Source: Oscillospiraceae bacterium (lineage in GTDB: Bacteria > Bacillota > Clostridia > Oscillospirales > Acutalibacteraceae). From it: 56,188 nt of DNA. The position numbers and the translations under genes were made by a program. The DNA is taken from NCBI GenBank assembly GCA_009777055.1, contig WRMQ01000003.1, forward strand, positions 1 to 56,188. Direction: 5' to 3'. This document shows, one piece after another, positions 55,104-56,188 of this stretch. The notes under the pieces are model-generated. The model made no database searches. It worked only from the letters and a program-made list of their open reading frames with translations, and was not told the DNA's origin. Position 1 is the stretch's first letter, and each line of letters opens with the position of its first letter.

Positions 55104-55697
55104 ATGAAAAAAACTATAATAATAGCATTTACAGTGCTGGCGTTGTTTTTGTCTGCTTGCCATAGTATCGCAGAGGATAGTACTACTCAATTATCAGAAA
55201 CATGGTCACAGAATGCATCCGGTATTAGTTTTACAAGTGATTTCAGCTTTGCATTGGTTCCAGAAGATTTGCCGGACAAATTTTCTGATTTCAATATAGT
55301 ATTGATTTCCACGCCGGAAGAATGTTCTCAATCAGCAATAAATCATCGAATAAGTGATCCGGTGGCAGATGGACGTATTTATAATTACGACGAATCTTTT
55401 TGGTATAAATGTGAAGATGTATCTTTCGCATTTGATGAGGATAGTCAACTTACGAGTATGACGGCTAAAAGCAATAGATTCGTAACAGAAAAAGGTGTGA
55501 GGGTTGGTGACACCAGAGAAAAGGTTTTTTCACTATACCCTAATACCCGCAATTATCAAGTAAAAGTTGAAAATGGATATATAGTATTTGGTTTTGGTGA
55601 TGGACAAAAAGGTGAGATCCTTGAACAGTGGTCATTACACCGTGACTATAATCCCATATATGATGAACTGGGCGGTGAACCTACATCGTGCTGGTGA
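55104..55697 (+). CDS. Lipoprotein following the Rhs tip (putative immunity)
   Basis: A 197-residue protein with strong AGGAGG 7 nt before ATG and only 11 nt after the Rhs-tip stop, hence coupled expression. Lipoprotein signal MKKTIIIAFTVLALFLSAC (lipobox LSAC, Cys 19). The mature domain resembles small Clostridial lipoproteins with a TRExVxxLYP motif (VRVGDTREKVFSLYPN) and a final aromatic beta region (GYIVFGFGDGQKGEI); no family named. The C-terminal few residues (PTSCW) overlap the start of an M23 fragment, so the original end may have been altered. Outward-facing, membrane-anchored placement would suit immunity against a wall-cutting toxin, but this is inference. Confidence 0.82.
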   Translation: MKKTIIIAFTVLALFLSACHSIAEDSTTQLSETWSQNASGISFTSDFSFALVPEDLPDKFSDFNIVLISTPEECSQSAINHRISDPVADGRIYNYDESFWYKCEDVSFAFDEDSQLTSMTAKSNRFVTEKGVRVGDTREKVFSLYPNTRNYQVKVENGYIVFGFGDGQKGEILEQWSLHRDYNPIYDELGGEPTSCW

Positions 55698-55983
55698 AGC
55701 GGGCACTTATCATTTGCACTTTGATGTGATGCGCGATTCAACGAACTTCATCAACCCATTGACAACTTATCAAGAAGAAGATATTCGTGGCTGTCCAAAT
55801 CTTTCCACTAACGCAAATCCAAACCCGCTTTATAAGCTTAGTGGTGGAAAATATAGCTTCAACGCCAGCTTTAATTGGGGATATGTAACAAATAACGGCG
55901 ATTTAACCAAGCATTATACCGGTTGGAATGAGACGGAAGGTACCAGCAACCCATATTATTGCGGTCATGACCATAATTATTGA
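55684..55983 (+). pseudogene. Second Rhs-tip remnant: 3' end of an M23 peptidase domain
   Basis: Frame +1 relative to the lipoprotein before it. Starting near 55684 it reads HRAGEAGTYHLHFDVMRD, the classical M23 zinc/catalytic motif HLHF at 55711-55722, then a ~85-residue tail (FINPLTTYQEEDIRGC ... YCGHDHNY) to the stop at 55981. All upstream parts of the domain are missing. It is apparently the tail of a different, once-intact peptidase tip, left behind by recombination, followed 13 nt later by another lipoprotein gene. Confidence 0.7.
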
Positions 55984-55996
55984 TTGGAGAAACAAC

Positions 55997-56188
55997 ATGA
56001 AAAAGTTATTGTTAGCACTGATTTGCATCGTTTTTACTTTTTGCGCCTGCGAAAAAATTGATCCTGAGTCAACAGAAGAGTCAACAGAAGTAATTACATC
56101 CACGAAAACAGAGATGCCATATGTGCCGGGAATGTATATGTATAATGAAAATCCTGAATTAGTTGTGCTTAATCCAGGTGAAAGTTAT
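55997..56188 (+). CDS. Third downstream lipoprotein (3' end outside window)
   Basis: ATG after TTGGAGA opens MKKLLLALICIVFTFCAC, a lipoprotein signal with lipobox FCAC (Cys 18), followed by an acidic/Thr-rich linker (PESTEESTEVITSTKT). At least 64 codons are visible before the right edge. It follows the M23 remnant in the same tip-then-lipoprotein order as upstream. Family unknown. Confidence 0.75.
   Translation, partial: MKKLLLALICIVFTFCACEKIDPESTEESTEVITSTKTEMPYVPGMYMYNENPELVVLNPGESY

Noticed and set aside
55588-55983. Independent gene starting at ATG 55588
   Set aside because: Its first ~32 codons overlap the lipoprotein in another frame and have no similarity to M23; only the part from ~55684 shows the HLHF domain tail, so it is a remnant.

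Overview
The window is GC-rich (roughly 60% by eye) and looks like the chromosome of a low-branching Gram-positive in the Clostridia, possibly a gut Christensenellales or Oscillospirales relative; that placement is inference. Supporting signs are consensus sigma-A promoters with 17-bp spacers, strong Shine-Dalgarno sites, frequent TTG and GTG starts, lipobox lipoproteins, LCP and MreB wall genes, dockerin-like and InlB-type repeats, and no outer-membrane genes.

Region 1 (1-16 kb, minus strand) is an apparent three-gene surface operon read from one excellent promoter at 15.9 kb through a leader of about 345 nt. It encodes a 1763-residue secreted protein with a dockerin-like tail, a 451-residue secreted protein with a cohesin-like N-terminus and dockerin-like tail, and a giant (at least 2893 residues) secreted protein that ends in tandem InlB-type repeats and runs off the left edge.

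Region 2 (16-30 kb) holds a 2472-residue cyclic beta-glucan-synthase-like enzyme (GT84 + glycoamylase-like + GH94), then plus-strand genes: a SanA/YdcF protein, glycerol kinase, a GT14-like glycosyltransferase, YebC, and two signal-less InlB-repeat proteins.

Region 3 (30-42 kb, mostly minus) carries a membrane M23/G5 peptidase, a small membrane protein behind two consensus promoters, MreB, ComF, a small membrane protein, RNase P RNA, a DUF1015 protein, an LCP ligase, a polysaccharide-type glycosyltransferase and LepA. It reads as envelope housekeeping.

Region 4 (42-51 kb) has leuB, a membrane protein with a GtrB-like GT2, an AGCS symporter, a two-domain NAD synthase whose glutaminase cysteine is missing, a KdgK-type sugar kinase and a DUF975 membrane protein.

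Region 5 (51-56.2 kb) switches to AT-rich DNA. It holds a run of small lipoprotein genes alternating with Rhs C-terminal or M23-peptidase-like fragments. A complete ISL3 element with perfect 8-bp target duplications has split the first lipoprotein gene at its fourth codon. This is the best candidate for a little-described system: an orphan Rhs-tip and lipoprotein (putative immunity) array, apparently aimed at peptidoglycan.
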